Shown piece after piece: positions 1 through 7,862 of a stretch of DNA of 30,404 nt; within the stretch, counting starts at the first letter, position 1; each line of letters begins with the position of its first letter. The notes under the pieces were generated by a model. That model did no database searches and had not been told where the DNA came from. It was given only the letters and a program-made list of their open reading frames with translations. Origin of the DNA: DATKOF01 sp035524795 (GTDB lineage Bacteria > Pseudomonadota > Gammaproteobacteria > Burkholderiales > SG8-41); contig DATKOF010000020.1 of NCBI GenBank assembly GCA_035524795.1, positions 1-30,404 of the forward strand, in the 5' to 3' direction. The translations under genes were made by a program, and so were the position numbers.

Positions 1-917
1 TCCGCGGCTTGCGCGAGCGCCGCTTCGTAATCGGGGTTATAGCGGACGCGACCGGCGGTTTTCCGCAGCAGCAGATCGTATGACCAGCGTTGCAGCCAGC
101 CGAGCAGGCGCGGTGGCGGATAGTCGCGCATGCGTTCGGCAAGGCCCAGTGCGTCGAAGCCGCGGACAGCCAGTGCGCCGAGCAATGTTTTGCGCTGCGT
201 CCAGTAATCGTCGGAGGCGAGCCGTAGCGCGGCCAGCGGCGCGTTGCCGGTCTGGGCAAGACTCAGCGCGGGTTCGGTGCCGCCCTGCCCGCGCAGCCAT
301 TGTTCAGCAACCGCTGCCGGCGGCGTCGGCAGGACAATTTGCTGGCAACGGCTGACGATCGTCGCCGGCAGATGGTAAGGACGGTGCGAAACCAGGATGA
401 AACGCGTAGCGGGCGGCGGCTCTTCCAGGTTTTTCAGCAGGGCATTGGCGGCGCTGTTGTTCAGAGCCTCGGCCGGATACAGCACTATCGTTTTGCCAGC
501 GGTCTGGTGCGCGGACAAATGGATGAAATCGTGCAGCGCCCGTATTTCTTCGATCCGGATTTCCTCGCTGGGCTTGCGTCCCCGTCTGCGGCCGCCTTCT
601 GCATCATCGGTCGCATCTTCTCCCCCTTCCTCGGCGGTGGTATCCCCACCGTCAGCCAGCCGCAACACTTCCGGCTGCAACTCGCGGTAATCAGGATGGC
701 TGCCGGATGCGAACCAGCGACAGCTCCGGCATTCTCCGCATGCCGCGCCGTCGGCTGCCGGCGTTTCGCAGGCCAGCGACTGCGCGAGCTTGCGCGCGAA
801 ATCAAGCTTGCCAATCCCCTCCCTGCCGCGGACCAACAGCGCGTGCGGCAGGGCCGCCCTGCGTGCCAGCATGGCGTTCCAGCTTTCCTGCTGCCATGGC
901 AGCACCGTTATTGGCAT
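1..917 (-). CDS. holB: DNA polymerase III subunit delta' (partial, 3' end beyond window)
   Basis: Clamp-loader subunit delta', part of the gamma/tau complex that loads the beta sliding clamp in the cytoplasm. The frame opens with ATG at 917-915 and stays open to the window edge (305 codons; the family is usually about 330). Visible landmarks are a P-loop-like GREGIGK near residue 24, a zinc module CGECRSC near residue 50, the NSAANALLKNLEEPP segment, and an SRC sensor-like motif in ATIVSRCQQ. Between the zinc module and the next AAA+ segment is a charged linker, acidic then Arg/Lys-rich (about residues 90-120). The start codon lies inside the last codons of tmk (10-base overlap), so the two are translationally linked at the end of the fab operon. 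The C-terminus is outside the window. Confidence 0.93.
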   Translation of the reverse strand, partial: MPITVLPWQQESWNAMLARRAALPHALLVRGREGIGKLDFARKLAQSLACETPAADGAACGECRSCRWFASGSHPDYRELQPEVLRLADGGDTTAEEGGEDATDDAEGGRRRGRKPSEEIRIEEIRALHDFIHLSAHQTAGKTIVLYPAEALNNSAANALLKNLEEPPPATRFILVSHRPYHLPATIVSRCQQIVLPTPPAAVAEQWLRGQGGTEPALSLAQTGNAPLAALRLASDDYWTQRKTLLGALAVRGFDALGLAERMRDYPPPRLLGWLQRWSYDLLLRKTAGRVRYNPDYEAALAQAA

Positions 918-1519
918 AGCATTTCCGCGATGACGGTGAGCTCGCGCCGGATTTCTTCCAGACTGCGCTCGGCATCGACGATGTGAATGCGCTGTGGGGC
1001 GTTACGCGCCCGCAGCAGATAGGCGTCGCGCACGCGCTGGAAAAAATCATCCTGTTCGCGCTCGAAACGGTCCGGCCGCCTGACGCCGGCCATGCGCTGG
1101 CGGCCGACGGCCGGAGAAACATCGAAATAAAGCGTCAGATCGGGATCGAGGTCGGCGTGCACCCATTGTTCGAGCGCTTCGACCTTGTGCCAGGCAACAC
1201 CGCGGCCGCCACCCTGATAGGCAAACGTCGCGTCGGTAAAACGATCGCACAGCACCCACTGGCCCGCTTCGAGGCAGGGCATGACGACCTGATGCAGATG
1301 TTCGCGACGCGCGGCGAACATCAGCAGCGTCTCGGTTTCGGCGTGCATGGGTTCGCTCAGCAGCAGCTCGCGCAAACGCTCACCGAGCGTGGTTCCACCG
1401 GGTTCCCGTGTAACGATCAGGTCGCAACCGCGCGCGCGCCAGAAATCGGCCAGCCACTCCAGATGGGTGCTCTTGCCGGCGCCGTCGACGCCTTCCAGTG
1501 TGATGAACTTGCCGCGCAT
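908..1519 (-). CDS. tmk: Thymidylate kinase
   Basis: Phosphorylates dTMP to dTDP with ATP, an essential step of dTTP synthesis. The 203-residue length is normal for bacterial Tmk. The P-loop GVDGAGKST is at residues 10-18, the TREPGGT segment at 37-43 and the DRFTDAT motif at 92-98, which contacts the nucleotide in this family. The start ATG at 1519 lies 8 bases after the mltG stop and the gene overlaps holB, matching the mltG-tmk-holB order known from E. coli. No ribosome-binding site is obvious, so translation may depend on coupling to mltG. Confidence 0.96.
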   Translation of the reverse strand: MRGKFITLEGVDGAGKSTHLEWLADFWRARGCDLIVTREPGGTTLGERLRELLLSEPMHAETETLLMFAARREHLHQVVMPCLEAGQWVLCDRFTDATFAYQGGGRGVAWHKVEALEQWVHADLDPDLTLYFDVSPAVGRQRMAGVRRPDRFEREQDDFFQRVRDAYLLRARNAPQRIHIVDAERSLEEIRRELTVIAEMLCQ

Positions 1520-1527
1520 GTCTATTT

Positions 1528-2517
1528 CTAGTTTCTGCCGTGTTTCTGGTATTTTGCCACTGCGCGCTCATGCTCGGCGAGCGTCGCGGAAAACTGCGAC
1601 GTGCCGTTACCGCGCGAGACGAAGTAAAGCGCAGAAGACGGCGCCGGGTTGAGCGTCGCTTTCAGCGCGTCCAGTCCCGGCAATGCGATCGGCGTCGGTG
1701 GCAGGCCGTTGCGTGTATAGGTGTTGTACGGTCCGTCGGTCAGCAGATCGACCTTGTGCAGATTGCCGTCGAACCTGGGCCCCAGGCCATAAATGACGCT
1801 GGGATCGGTCTGCAGCATCATGCCCTGCTTGAGGCGATTGATGAATACGGCGGCCACCAGCGGCCGTTCACCGGCCTGACCGGTTTCCTTTTCCACGATC
1901 GAGGCCAGGATCAGCGCCTGATATGGAGTATCGAACGGCAGTCCTTCGGAACGCGTGTTCCACAGCGCTGTCAGCTGTGATTGCAGTTGCCGGTGCGCGC
2001 GCCGGAGCAGCGCCAGATCACTGGTTCCCTCGGCATAAAAATAGGTGTCTGGGAAAAACAGCCCTTCGGCCGACGCACCGTCGATTCCCAGTCGCCGCAG
2101 GACTTCCTGTTCGTCGAGACCTGCGGTGTCGTGCTTGATTGCCGGTTCGGCATCGAGCGCTGCGCGCGCCTGCGCGAACGTCCAGCCCTCGATCAGGGTA
2201 ATCTGGTTCAGCGCCTGGTCGCCGGAAGTGATCTTGCCGAGTAGCGCGTACGGCGACAGCGGGGCCGTGATCTCGTAATTTCCGGCCTGAATCCGCCCGG
2301 TGTCGCCAAGCAGGCGGGCGAGCAATTCGAACCGCAGCGGGGAATCGATCGCACCGGCCTTCTGCATCTGATGGATCGTCCCGCGCAGGCTGCTGCCCTG
2401 CTTCAGATCGAACTGCAGCGGCAGATGGTCCGGCTTACCGGTGGCAAATGCGTAGACCGCGAACCAGATCGCCAAGGCCACCGCCACAGCCAAACCCGGA
2501 TAAAAAATGCGGCGCAT
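1528..2517 (-). CDS. mltG: Endolytic peptidoglycan transglycosylase MltG (YceG)
   Basis: Inner-membrane lytic transglycosylase that cuts nascent glycan strands inside the chain and is proposed to end glycan elongation. The product has 329 residues (E. coli 340). A single N-terminal transmembrane segment spans about residues 6-26. A LysM-like region follows, then the YceG domain with the catalytic-glutamate segment ASIVEKETG and the conserved QTDPSVIYG and NTYTRNGLPPTPI blocks. It follows pabC by 6 bases and precedes tmk by 8, inside the same operon. The ATG at 2517 is the only start that keeps the membrane anchor intact. Confidence 0.95.
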   Translation of the reverse strand: MRRIFYPGLAVAVALAIWFAVYAFATGKPDHLPLQFDLKQGSSLRGTIHQMQKAGAIDSPLRFELLARLLGDTGRIQAGNYEITAPLSPYALLGKITSGDQALNQITLIEGWTFAQARAALDAEPAIKHDTAGLDEQEVLRRLGIDGASAEGLFFPDTYFYAEGTSDLALLRRAHRQLQSQLTALWNTRSEGLPFDTPYQALILASIVEKETGQAGERPLVAAVFINRLKQGMMLQTDPSVIYGLGPRFDGNLHKVDLLTDGPYNTYTRNGLPPTPIALPGLDALKATLNPAPSSALYFVSRGNGTSQFSATLAEHERAVAKYQKHGRN

Positions 2518-2523
2518 CGTGCT

Positions 2524-3333
2524 TTAACCGTCGGCGTCCAGCCATTGCCTGAATTGCGGCGTCAGCGTGCCGGAGCGCCACGTCCTGCTGCCGAGCGCCG
2601 TTATCTGCCAGATGCCAAACACGCTGTTGACAATGAAGACTTCATCGGCCTCCAGCAGACGTTCATAATCGAATGTCGCCACCCGCGCCGGAATTCCGTT
2701 TGCGCCGGCCAACTCCAGAACCCGCTGGCGCTGCACGCCGGCGACCCCGCATCGCGAAACATCGGGCGTTGCCAGATCGCTCCCGAACACCGCGAACAGA
2801 TTGCTCATGGTGCCGGATATCACGTTCCCGTCGGTGTCGCAGACAACGCCTTCCGCAATCTCCGGGTCGTTCCATTCCGCGCGCGCCAGGATGTTCTCAA
2901 GACGGTTCAGGTGCTTGATGCCGGCCAGCGCGGGCTGGATCGCAAGCCGGGTGTGGCAAAAATGCGCGCGGATGCCGTGGGATCGATATTCGGCCGGGAA
3001 AACGGGCAATGGAGCGGCGGCAACCACCCGCGTCGGCGCAACATCCGGCGGTATTGCGTAGCCGCGCTCCGCGGCGCCGCGCGTCACGGTGATTCTGACC
3101 ACGCAGTCCGGCTGTTGCGCGGTGAGCCGGCGCAGATCCTGTTCGAGCAGCGAAGATTCCGGGCAGGCGATGCGCAACCGCCTGCAATCGTCATGCAGCT
3201 TCGCGTAATGCCGCGGCCACAGGCACGGCCGGCCATCACGCAGCACCAGGGTGCGGAATACGCCGTCGCCGTAATTCCAGCCGCGATCGTGCAGCGAAAT
3301 CGTGTCGCCTGCGATGCCGTTGATCAGATTCAC
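2524..3333 (-). CDS. pabC: Aminodeoxychorismate lyase
   Basis: PLP enzyme of fold type IV that converts 4-amino-4-deoxychorismate to p-aminobenzoate and pyruvate in folate synthesis. It has 269 residues, like E. coli PabC. The N-terminal DRGWNYGDGVFRT block and the IKHLNRLENILARAEW block, whose Lys is the Schiff-base residue by family knowledge, are both clear. Later blocks include SNLFAVF and EVFIVNSVFGIWQI. The best start is GTG at 3333-3331; it lacks a convincing Shine-Dalgarno sequence, so the exact start is less certain. The gene lies 34 bases after fabF and 6 before mltG, the usual place for pabC in this cluster. Confidence 0.93.
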   Translation of the reverse strand: MNLINGIAGDTISLHDRGWNYGDGVFRTLVLRDGRPCLWPRHYAKLHDDCRRLRIACPESSLLEQDLRRLTAQQPDCVVRITVTRGAAERGYAIPPDVAPTRVVAAAPLPVFPAEYRSHGIRAHFCHTRLAIQPALAGIKHLNRLENILARAEWNDPEIAEGVVCDTDGNVISGTMSNLFAVFGSDLATPDVSRCGVAGVQRQRVLELAGANGIPARVATFDYERLLEADEVFIVNSVFGIWQITALGSRTWRSGTLTPQFRQWLDADG

Positions 3334-3367
3334 GGTGAGAGCGGCCGCCGCCGCGGGCGGGAGGATG

Positions 3368-4624
3368 TCAAACCGCGCGGAACAACAGACTGCCGTTGGT
3401 GCCGCCGAATCCGAACGAGTTTGAAATCACGGTGCGGATTTTCATGCTGCGCGCGCTGTTCGGAACATAATCGAGGTCGCACTGCGGATCGCGATTGACG
3501 AGGTTGATGGTCGGCGGCGCGATCTGATGATGGATGGCAAGCGCCGAGAACACCGCTTCGACGCCGCCCGCGGCGCCGAGCAGATGGCCGGTCATCGACT
3601 TGGTCGAACTGACCGCCAGTTTCTTCGCGTAATCGCCGAAGCAGCGTTTGACGGCGACGGTTTCGGCGATATCGCCGAGCGGCGTCGAGGTGCCGTGCGC
3701 ATTAATGTAATCGACCGTGTCGGGATTGGCGCCGGCGTTGCGCAGTGCGTTGGCCATACAGCGCGCCGCGCCCTCGCCGTCCTCGCACGGCGCGGTAATG
3801 TGATGCGCGTCGGCGCTCATTCCGTAGCCCGCCAACTCGGCATAAATGCGCGCGCCGCGCCGTTTCGCGTGTTCGTATTCCTCGATCACCAGCGCGCCGG
3901 CCCCTTCTCCCAGCACAAAGCCGTCGCGATCCACATCCCACGGCCGGCTCGCCAGTTCCGGCATGTCGTTGCGCGTCGACAACGCGCGCGCGGCGTTGAA
4001 ACCGCCGACGCCAAGCGGCGAAATCGCGGCTTCCGCGCCGCCGGCGACCATCACGTCGGCGTCGCCGTACTCGATCAGACGCCCGGCCTCGCCGATGCAG
4101 TGATTGGCCGTGGTGCAGGCGGTGGCCAATGCCAGGTTCGGGCCTTTCAGGCCGTAGATGATCGAAAGCTGCCCCGAGATCAGGTTGATGATCGATCCCG
4201 GAATGAAGAACGGGGATATCTTGCGCACGCCGCCTGCCAGCAGCGCGTTATGAGTTTCTTCGATCAGCGGCAGTCCGCCGATGCCGGAACCAACGCAGAC
4301 GCCGATCTGTTCGCGGTTCTCGCGCTCAAGGTCGAGGCCTGAGTCCTTCAGCGCGTCGATCGAGGCGGCAAGTCCGTAGTGGATGAACGTATCGAAACGG
4401 CGCGCCTCCTTCGGCGACAGCCATTGCGCGACATCGAACCCCTTGACTTCCCCCGCGATCCGCGTCGGAAACGCGCTGGCGTCGAAACGGGTGATGCGGG
4501 CAATGCCGGATTTGCCGGCAACGACGCTGGACCAGGCGGTCTTGATGTCGTTGCCGACCGGGGAAATGATGCCGAGCCCGGTGATGACGACCCTGCGCCT
4601 AGAACCTATCTCAGAATCCCCCAT
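3368..4624 (-). CDS. fabF: Beta-ketoacyl-ACP synthase II (start codon supplied by an inserted element)
   Basis: Elongating condensing enzyme of type II fatty-acid synthesis; joins malonyl-ACP to acyl-ACP. The Cys-His-His set is visible: Cys170 in TACTTAN, His in NAHGTSTPLGD and His in SMTGHLLGAAGG; the C-terminus has the usual SFGFGGTN. At 418 residues it is a few longer than usual. The first eight codons (MGDSEIGS) come from the end of the MITE-like element at 4603-4871; conserved FabF sequence begins only at RRRVVITG. Removing the element and one CTAG copy gives TTG-GCT-AGG-CGC in frame (M-A-R-R-R), a likely ancestral start 26 bases after acpP preceded by GGAAAG. The present ATG at 4624-4622 has no good ribosome-binding site, so the start is inferred. 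Confidence 0.95.
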   Translation of the reverse strand: MGDSEIGSRRRVVITGLGIISPVGNDIKTAWSSVVAGKSGIARITRFDASAFPTRIAGEVKGFDVAQWLSPKEARRFDTFIHYGLAASIDALKDSGLDLERENREQIGVCVGSGIGGLPLIEETHNALLAGGVRKISPFFIPGSIINLISGQLSIIYGLKGPNLALATACTTANHCIGEAGRLIEYGDADVMVAGGAEAAISPLGVGGFNAARALSTRNDMPELASRPWDVDRDGFVLGEGAGALVIEEYEHAKRRGARIYAELAGYGMSADAHHITAPCEDGEGAARCMANALRNAGANPDTVDYINAHGTSTPLGDIAETVAVKRCFGDYAKKLAVSSTKSMTGHLLGAAGGVEAVFSALAIHHQIAPPTINLVNRDPQCDLDYVPNSARSMKIRTVISNSFGFGGTNGSLLFRAV

Positions 4625-4871
4625 GAGCCGCGTTTACACGAAAAATGCTCAGATGCAAGGCGCGCGACGAAGGTCGTATTCGAGATACGATGCCGAGGAG
4701 CGCAACGCCGCAGATGGGCATTTTTTCGTGCAAACCCGTCGGGGCGGGGCGTTGCGGGCGGTCTGCGGTGTCGCGCCGCTTGCGAAGGGGATGGCCATTC
4801 TCTGCGCGGCGCTTCGTGCATCCCATCCCGCAACGCTGACGCCGCGGCCACGCGGGATTCTGAGATAGGTT
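4603..4871. mobile_element. MITE-like non-autonomous element with CTAG target duplication
   Basis: A 269-bp block bounded by perfect 18-bp terminal inverted repeats, AACCTATCTCAGAATCCC (4603-4620) and its complement (4854-4871). CTAG is directly repeated just outside at 4599-4602 and 4872-4875. A second imperfect inverted pair lies inside, CACGAAAAATGC (4637-4648) against GCATTTTTTCGTG (4718-4730). No transposase is encoded. A 4-bp duplication matching YTAR is typical of the IS5 subgroup, so an IS5-related transposase probably moves it in trans; that assignment is inferred. It separates acpP from fabF inside an essential operon and supplies the present fabF start codon. Short open frames across it read through repeat sequence and are not believable genes. 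Confidence 0.85.
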
Positions 4872-4905
4872 CTAGCCAATGGCTTTCCACGGACCGCTGC
4901 CGGCC

Positions 4906-5142
4906 TTATTTGAGATGGGCTTTGACGTAGTCGATCGCCTGCTGCACGGTGGCGATTTTTTCCGCCTCTTCGTCGGGAATTTCGCACTCGAATTCTTCTT
5001 CGAGCGCCATCACCAGCTCCACGGTGTCGAGAGAATCGGCGCCGAGATCATTGACGAACGATGACTCGCTCTTGACATCAGCCTCAGCCACGCCCAGCTG
5101 TTCGGCGACGATTTTCTTGACACGCTGCTCCACGTTTTCCAT
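4906..5142 (-). CDS. acpP: Acyl carrier protein
   Basis: Small acidic carrier that holds growing acyl chains on 4'-phosphopantetheine. It is 78 residues with the modification site Ser37 in GADSLDTVEL, and acidic helices II and III typical of AcpP. Two ATGs lie close together; the second (5142-5140) is chosen because GGGAG sits 6 bases upstream of it but directly abuts the first (5148). The 74-base gap after fabG contains a TAAAAT box at 5193-5188 without a good -35, so a separate acpP promoter is possible but unproven. fabF once followed by about 26 bases; it is now about 280 bases away because of the inserted element. Confidence 0.97.
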   Translation of the reverse strand: MENVEQRVKKIVAEQLGVAEADVKSESSFVNDLGADSLDTVELVMALEEEFECEIPDEEAEKIATVQQAIDYVKAHLK

Positions 5143-5216
5143 CAACATCTCCCTTTTCAGATTTACCGCAGGTCCCGGAAAATGCGCATTTTACCAAATC
5201 CGGAATCCGGCAACGC

Positions 5217-5960
5217 CTACTCCATCAACATGCCGCCGTTGACGTGCAAAGTGGTTCCGGTCACATAGGCGGCCGCCGGTGAGGCGAGATAAGCGACCGC
5301 GCCGGCGACGTCTTCGGATGTGCCGAGGCGGCCGAGCGGAATCTGCCCGGTCAGTGCGGCGCGCTGGTCGTCGCCGAGGGTCCGCGTCATGTCGGTGTCG
5401 ATAAAGCCGGGTGCAACGCAGTTGACAGTAATGTTACGGCTGCCGACTTCCCGTGCCAGCGCCTTGCTGAAGCCGATCATGCCGGCCTTGGCCGCGGCGT
5501 AATTGGTCTGTCCGATGTTGCCCATCACGCCGACCACCGAGGCAATATTGATGATGCGACCGGCGCGCGCCTTCATCATCGGACGGATCACCAGCTTCGA
5601 CAGCCGGTAGACGGATTTCAGGTCGGTCGCCAGGATCGCGTCCCAGTCCTCTTCCTTCATCCGCATCAGCAGATTGTCGCGCGTGATGCCGGCGTTATTG
5701 ATGAGGATCGAAATCTCGCCCCATTGCTGCTGCACCGCCGAGACTACGGCCTCGGCCTGCGCCTCGTCGTTGACATTGAGCGCGTAGCCGGCGCCCCTGA
5801 CACGCGATTCGCGCAGATAATCGGTGATGGCCGCCGCCCCCTCGCCGCTGGTCGCGGTGCCCGCCACCACGGCGCCGCGGCGGCCGAGTTCGAGCGCGAT
5901 CGCCCTGCCAATGCCGCGCGAAGCGCCGGTCACCAGCGCGATCTGTCCTTCGAGCATCAT
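5217..5960 (-). CDS. fabG: 3-oxoacyl-ACP reductase
   Basis: NADPH-dependent short-chain dehydrogenase that reduces beta-ketoacyl-ACP in fatty-acid elongation. The 247 residues include the cofactor motif TGASRGIG (11-18), NNAG (88-91) and the catalytic Ser141-Tyr154-Lys158 set. The ATG at 5960 overlaps the fabD stop as ATGA, with GGAG about 10 bases upstream; the frame is open further upstream but that part only runs antisense-free through fabD and is not coding. The overlap implies coupled translation of fabD and fabG. A second FabG-type reductase is encoded at 23774-24523 outside the cluster. Confidence 0.97.
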   Translation of the reverse strand: MMLEGQIALVTGASRGIGRAIALELGRRGAVVAGTATSGEGAAAITDYLRESRVRGAGYALNVNDEAQAEAVVSAVQQQWGEISILINNAGITRDNLLMRMKEEDWDAILATDLKSVYRLSKLVIRPMMKARAGRIINIASVVGVMGNIGQTNYAAAKAGMIGFSKALAREVGSRNITVNCVAPGFIDTDMTRTLGDDQRAALTGQIPLGRLGTSEDVAGAVAYLASPAAAYVTGTTLHVNGGMLME

Positions 5961-6895
5961 GTCGTCTGCTCCAGAGTCTGAATCGCCTGCGACAAGGATG
6001 CCATATCCGTCACCGCGATGCTGTGCAGCGCGCCGTCGATGCGGGCGGTCAGTCCGGACAGCACTTTTCCCGGTCCGCATTCGACGACGTGTGTGACTCC
6101 CGCCTGCACCATCGCGCGCACCGTCTCCACCCAGCGCACCGGATTGCATGCCTGGCGCGCCAGCGCATCCCGGATCTGCTGCGGTTCGCTGACGATGGCG
6201 ACATCAACGTTATTGATCACCGGCAGCCGCGGCGCTTTGACGGAAACGCCGGCCAGCCTTTCCGCCAGTCGCTGTGCGGCCGGTTTCAGCAGCGAAGAAT
6301 GGAACGGCGCGCTGACCGGCAAAACCACGGCGCGCCGCGCGCCTCTGGACCTGGCCGCCGCAATCGCGCGTTCGACCGCGGCCTTGTGGCCGGCGATCAC
6401 AACCTGGCCGGGGGCGTTGAAATTGACCGCTTCGACCACCTCGCCCTGCGCCGCTTCGGCGCACGCCGCGCACACCGCCTCGTCGTCGAGGCCGAGAATC
6501 GCCGCCATCGCGCCGATTCCCGCCGGCACCGCTTCCTGCATCGCTTGCGCACGGAATCTCACCAGCGGCAGCGCGTCGCGGAAATCAAGCGCGCCCGCGG
6601 CCGCCAGCGCGGTGTATTCGCCGAGGCTGTGGCCCGCGACGACCGCCGGCGTTGCGCCGCCCGCCGCGCACCACGCGCGATAAATCGCATAGCCCGCCGC
6701 CAGCATCAGCGGCTGCGTATTCACGGTCGCATTGAGGTCTTCAGCCGGCCCTTCGCCGGCGAGCTTCCACAAATCCTGGCCGAGAACCGCCGACGCCTCG
6801 GCGAACGTTTCGCGTACCGCCGGCGTGTCGGCAAACCCCTGCAGCATGCCGACCGACTGCGAGCCCTGCCCGGGGAACACCATCGCCAGCTTCAT
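5957..6895 (-). CDS. fabD: Malonyl-CoA:ACP transacylase
   Basis: Moves the malonyl group from CoA to AcpP to supply extender units. It is 312 residues, the normal length. The N-terminal FPGQGSQ (7-13), the nucleophile Ser90 in GHSLGEYTA and His199 in SAPFHSSLL form the family's active site. The ATG at 6895 lies 4 bases after the fabH stop and is preceded by GGTGA. The frame extends far upstream into fabH but the conserved protein starts at MKLAMVFPGQ. It overlaps fabG by the ATGA arrangement. Confidence 0.97.
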   Translation of the reverse strand: MKLAMVFPGQGSQSVGMLQGFADTPAVRETFAEASAVLGQDLWKLAGEGPAEDLNATVNTQPLMLAAGYAIYRAWCAAGGATPAVVAGHSLGEYTALAAAGALDFRDALPLVRFRAQAMQEAVPAGIGAMAAILGLDDEAVCAACAEAAQGEVVEAVNFNAPGQVVIAGHKAAVERAIAAARSRGARRAVVLPVSAPFHSSLLKPAAQRLAERLAGVSVKAPRLPVINNVDVAIVSEPQQIRDALARQACNPVRWVETVRAMVQAGVTHVVECGPGKVLSGLTARIDGALHSIAVTDMASLSQAIQTLEQTT

Positions 6896-6899
6896 CGCT

Positions 6900-7862
6900 T
6901 CACCATCTGAGCAGCACCGCGCCCCAGGTAAAACCGCCGCCGACGCCTTCCAGCAGCACGTGCTGTCCTTCACGGACGCGGCCGTCGCGCACCGCTTCGT
7001 CGAGCGCAAGCGGAATCGACGCCGCCGATGTGTTGCCGTGGCGATCCACGGTCGCCACCACCTTGTCCATGCCGAGGCCAAGTTTTTCGGCGGTAGCCGC
7101 GATGATGCGGATGTTCGCCTGATGCGGAATGAACCAGTCGATATCGGAAATGGCGAGGTTGTTCGCGGCCAGCGCCTCGCGCGCGACCGCCTCGAACGCG
7201 TGCACCGCGAACTTGAACACCGTGCCTCCGTCCATCCGGATGAACGCGCTGCCTTCGACCTTGCCGCTGCAGAACGCGCCGGGAGCCGTCAATGCGTCGC
7301 GATAGCCGCCGTCGGCGTGCAGATGGCTGGACAGTACCCCCGGCCGGTCGGCCGCGGAAAGCACCACCGCACCGGCGCCGTCGCCGAACAGTACGCAGGT
7401 CGAACGGTCGCTCCAGTCGACGATGCGCGACAGCGCGTCGGCGCCGACCACCAGCGCGTGCTGATAATGTCCGCTGCGCACGAACTGGTCGGCGATCGCC
7501 AGCGCATAGACGAAACCGCTGCACACCGCCTGCACGTCGAATGCAGGGCAATCGCGGATGCCAAGCTTGGTCTGCAGAATGCAGGCGGTGCTCGGAAACA
7601 CCATATCGGGGGTGGTGGTCGCGACGATGATCAGATCGATATTCTGCGCGGTGATGCCGGCGGCGGCGATCGCGCGCCGGCTCGCGTGCAGCGCAAGATC
7701 GCTGACCTGCTCGTCCCCGGCGGCGATATGGCGTTCGCGGATGCCGGTGCGCGTATAGATCCATTCGTCGGACGTCTCGACCATCTGCTCGAGATCGTGA
7801 TTGGTCAGCACCTTTTGCGGAAGATAGCTCCCGGTGCCGGTGATCCGCGAATAGACGGTCAA
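6900..7862 (-). CDS. fabH: Beta-ketoacyl-ACP synthase III
   Basis: Starts fatty-acid synthesis by condensing acetyl-CoA with malonyl-ACP. With the TTG start at 7862-7860 the protein is 320 residues, matching the family. The catalytic triad is Cys114 (AVCSGF), His247 (PHQAN) and Asn277 (GNTSAAS). TTG is chosen because it overlaps the plsX stop (TTGA), has GAGG about 8 bases upstream and places VYSRITGTGSYLP at the N-terminus as expected; there is no ATG nearby. The tight overlap implies coupling to plsX. Confidence 0.96.
   Translation of the reverse strand: MTVYSRITGTGSYLPQKVLTNHDLEQMVETSDEWIYTRTGIRERHIAAGDEQVSDLALHASRRAIAAAGITAQNIDLIIVATTTPDMVFPSTACILQTKLGIRDCPAFDVQAVCSGFVYALAIADQFVRSGHYQHALVVGADALSRIVDWSDRSTCVLFGDGAGAVVLSAADRPGVLSSHLHADGGYRDALTAPGAFCSGKVEGSAFIRMDGGTVFKFAVHAFEAVAREALAANNLAISDIDWFIPHQANIRIIAATAEKLGLGMDKVVATVDRHGNTSAASIPLALDEAVRDGRVREGQHVLLEGVGGGFTWGAVLLRW

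Noticed and set aside
2371..3498. Plus-strand frame of 375 codons over mltG and pabC
   Set aside because: Antisense to conserved genes and lacking motifs.
4606..4890. Short ORFs across the MITE-like element
   Set aside because: They run through inverted-repeat sequence, have no ribosome-binding site and are of the sort produced by repeated elements being open by chance.
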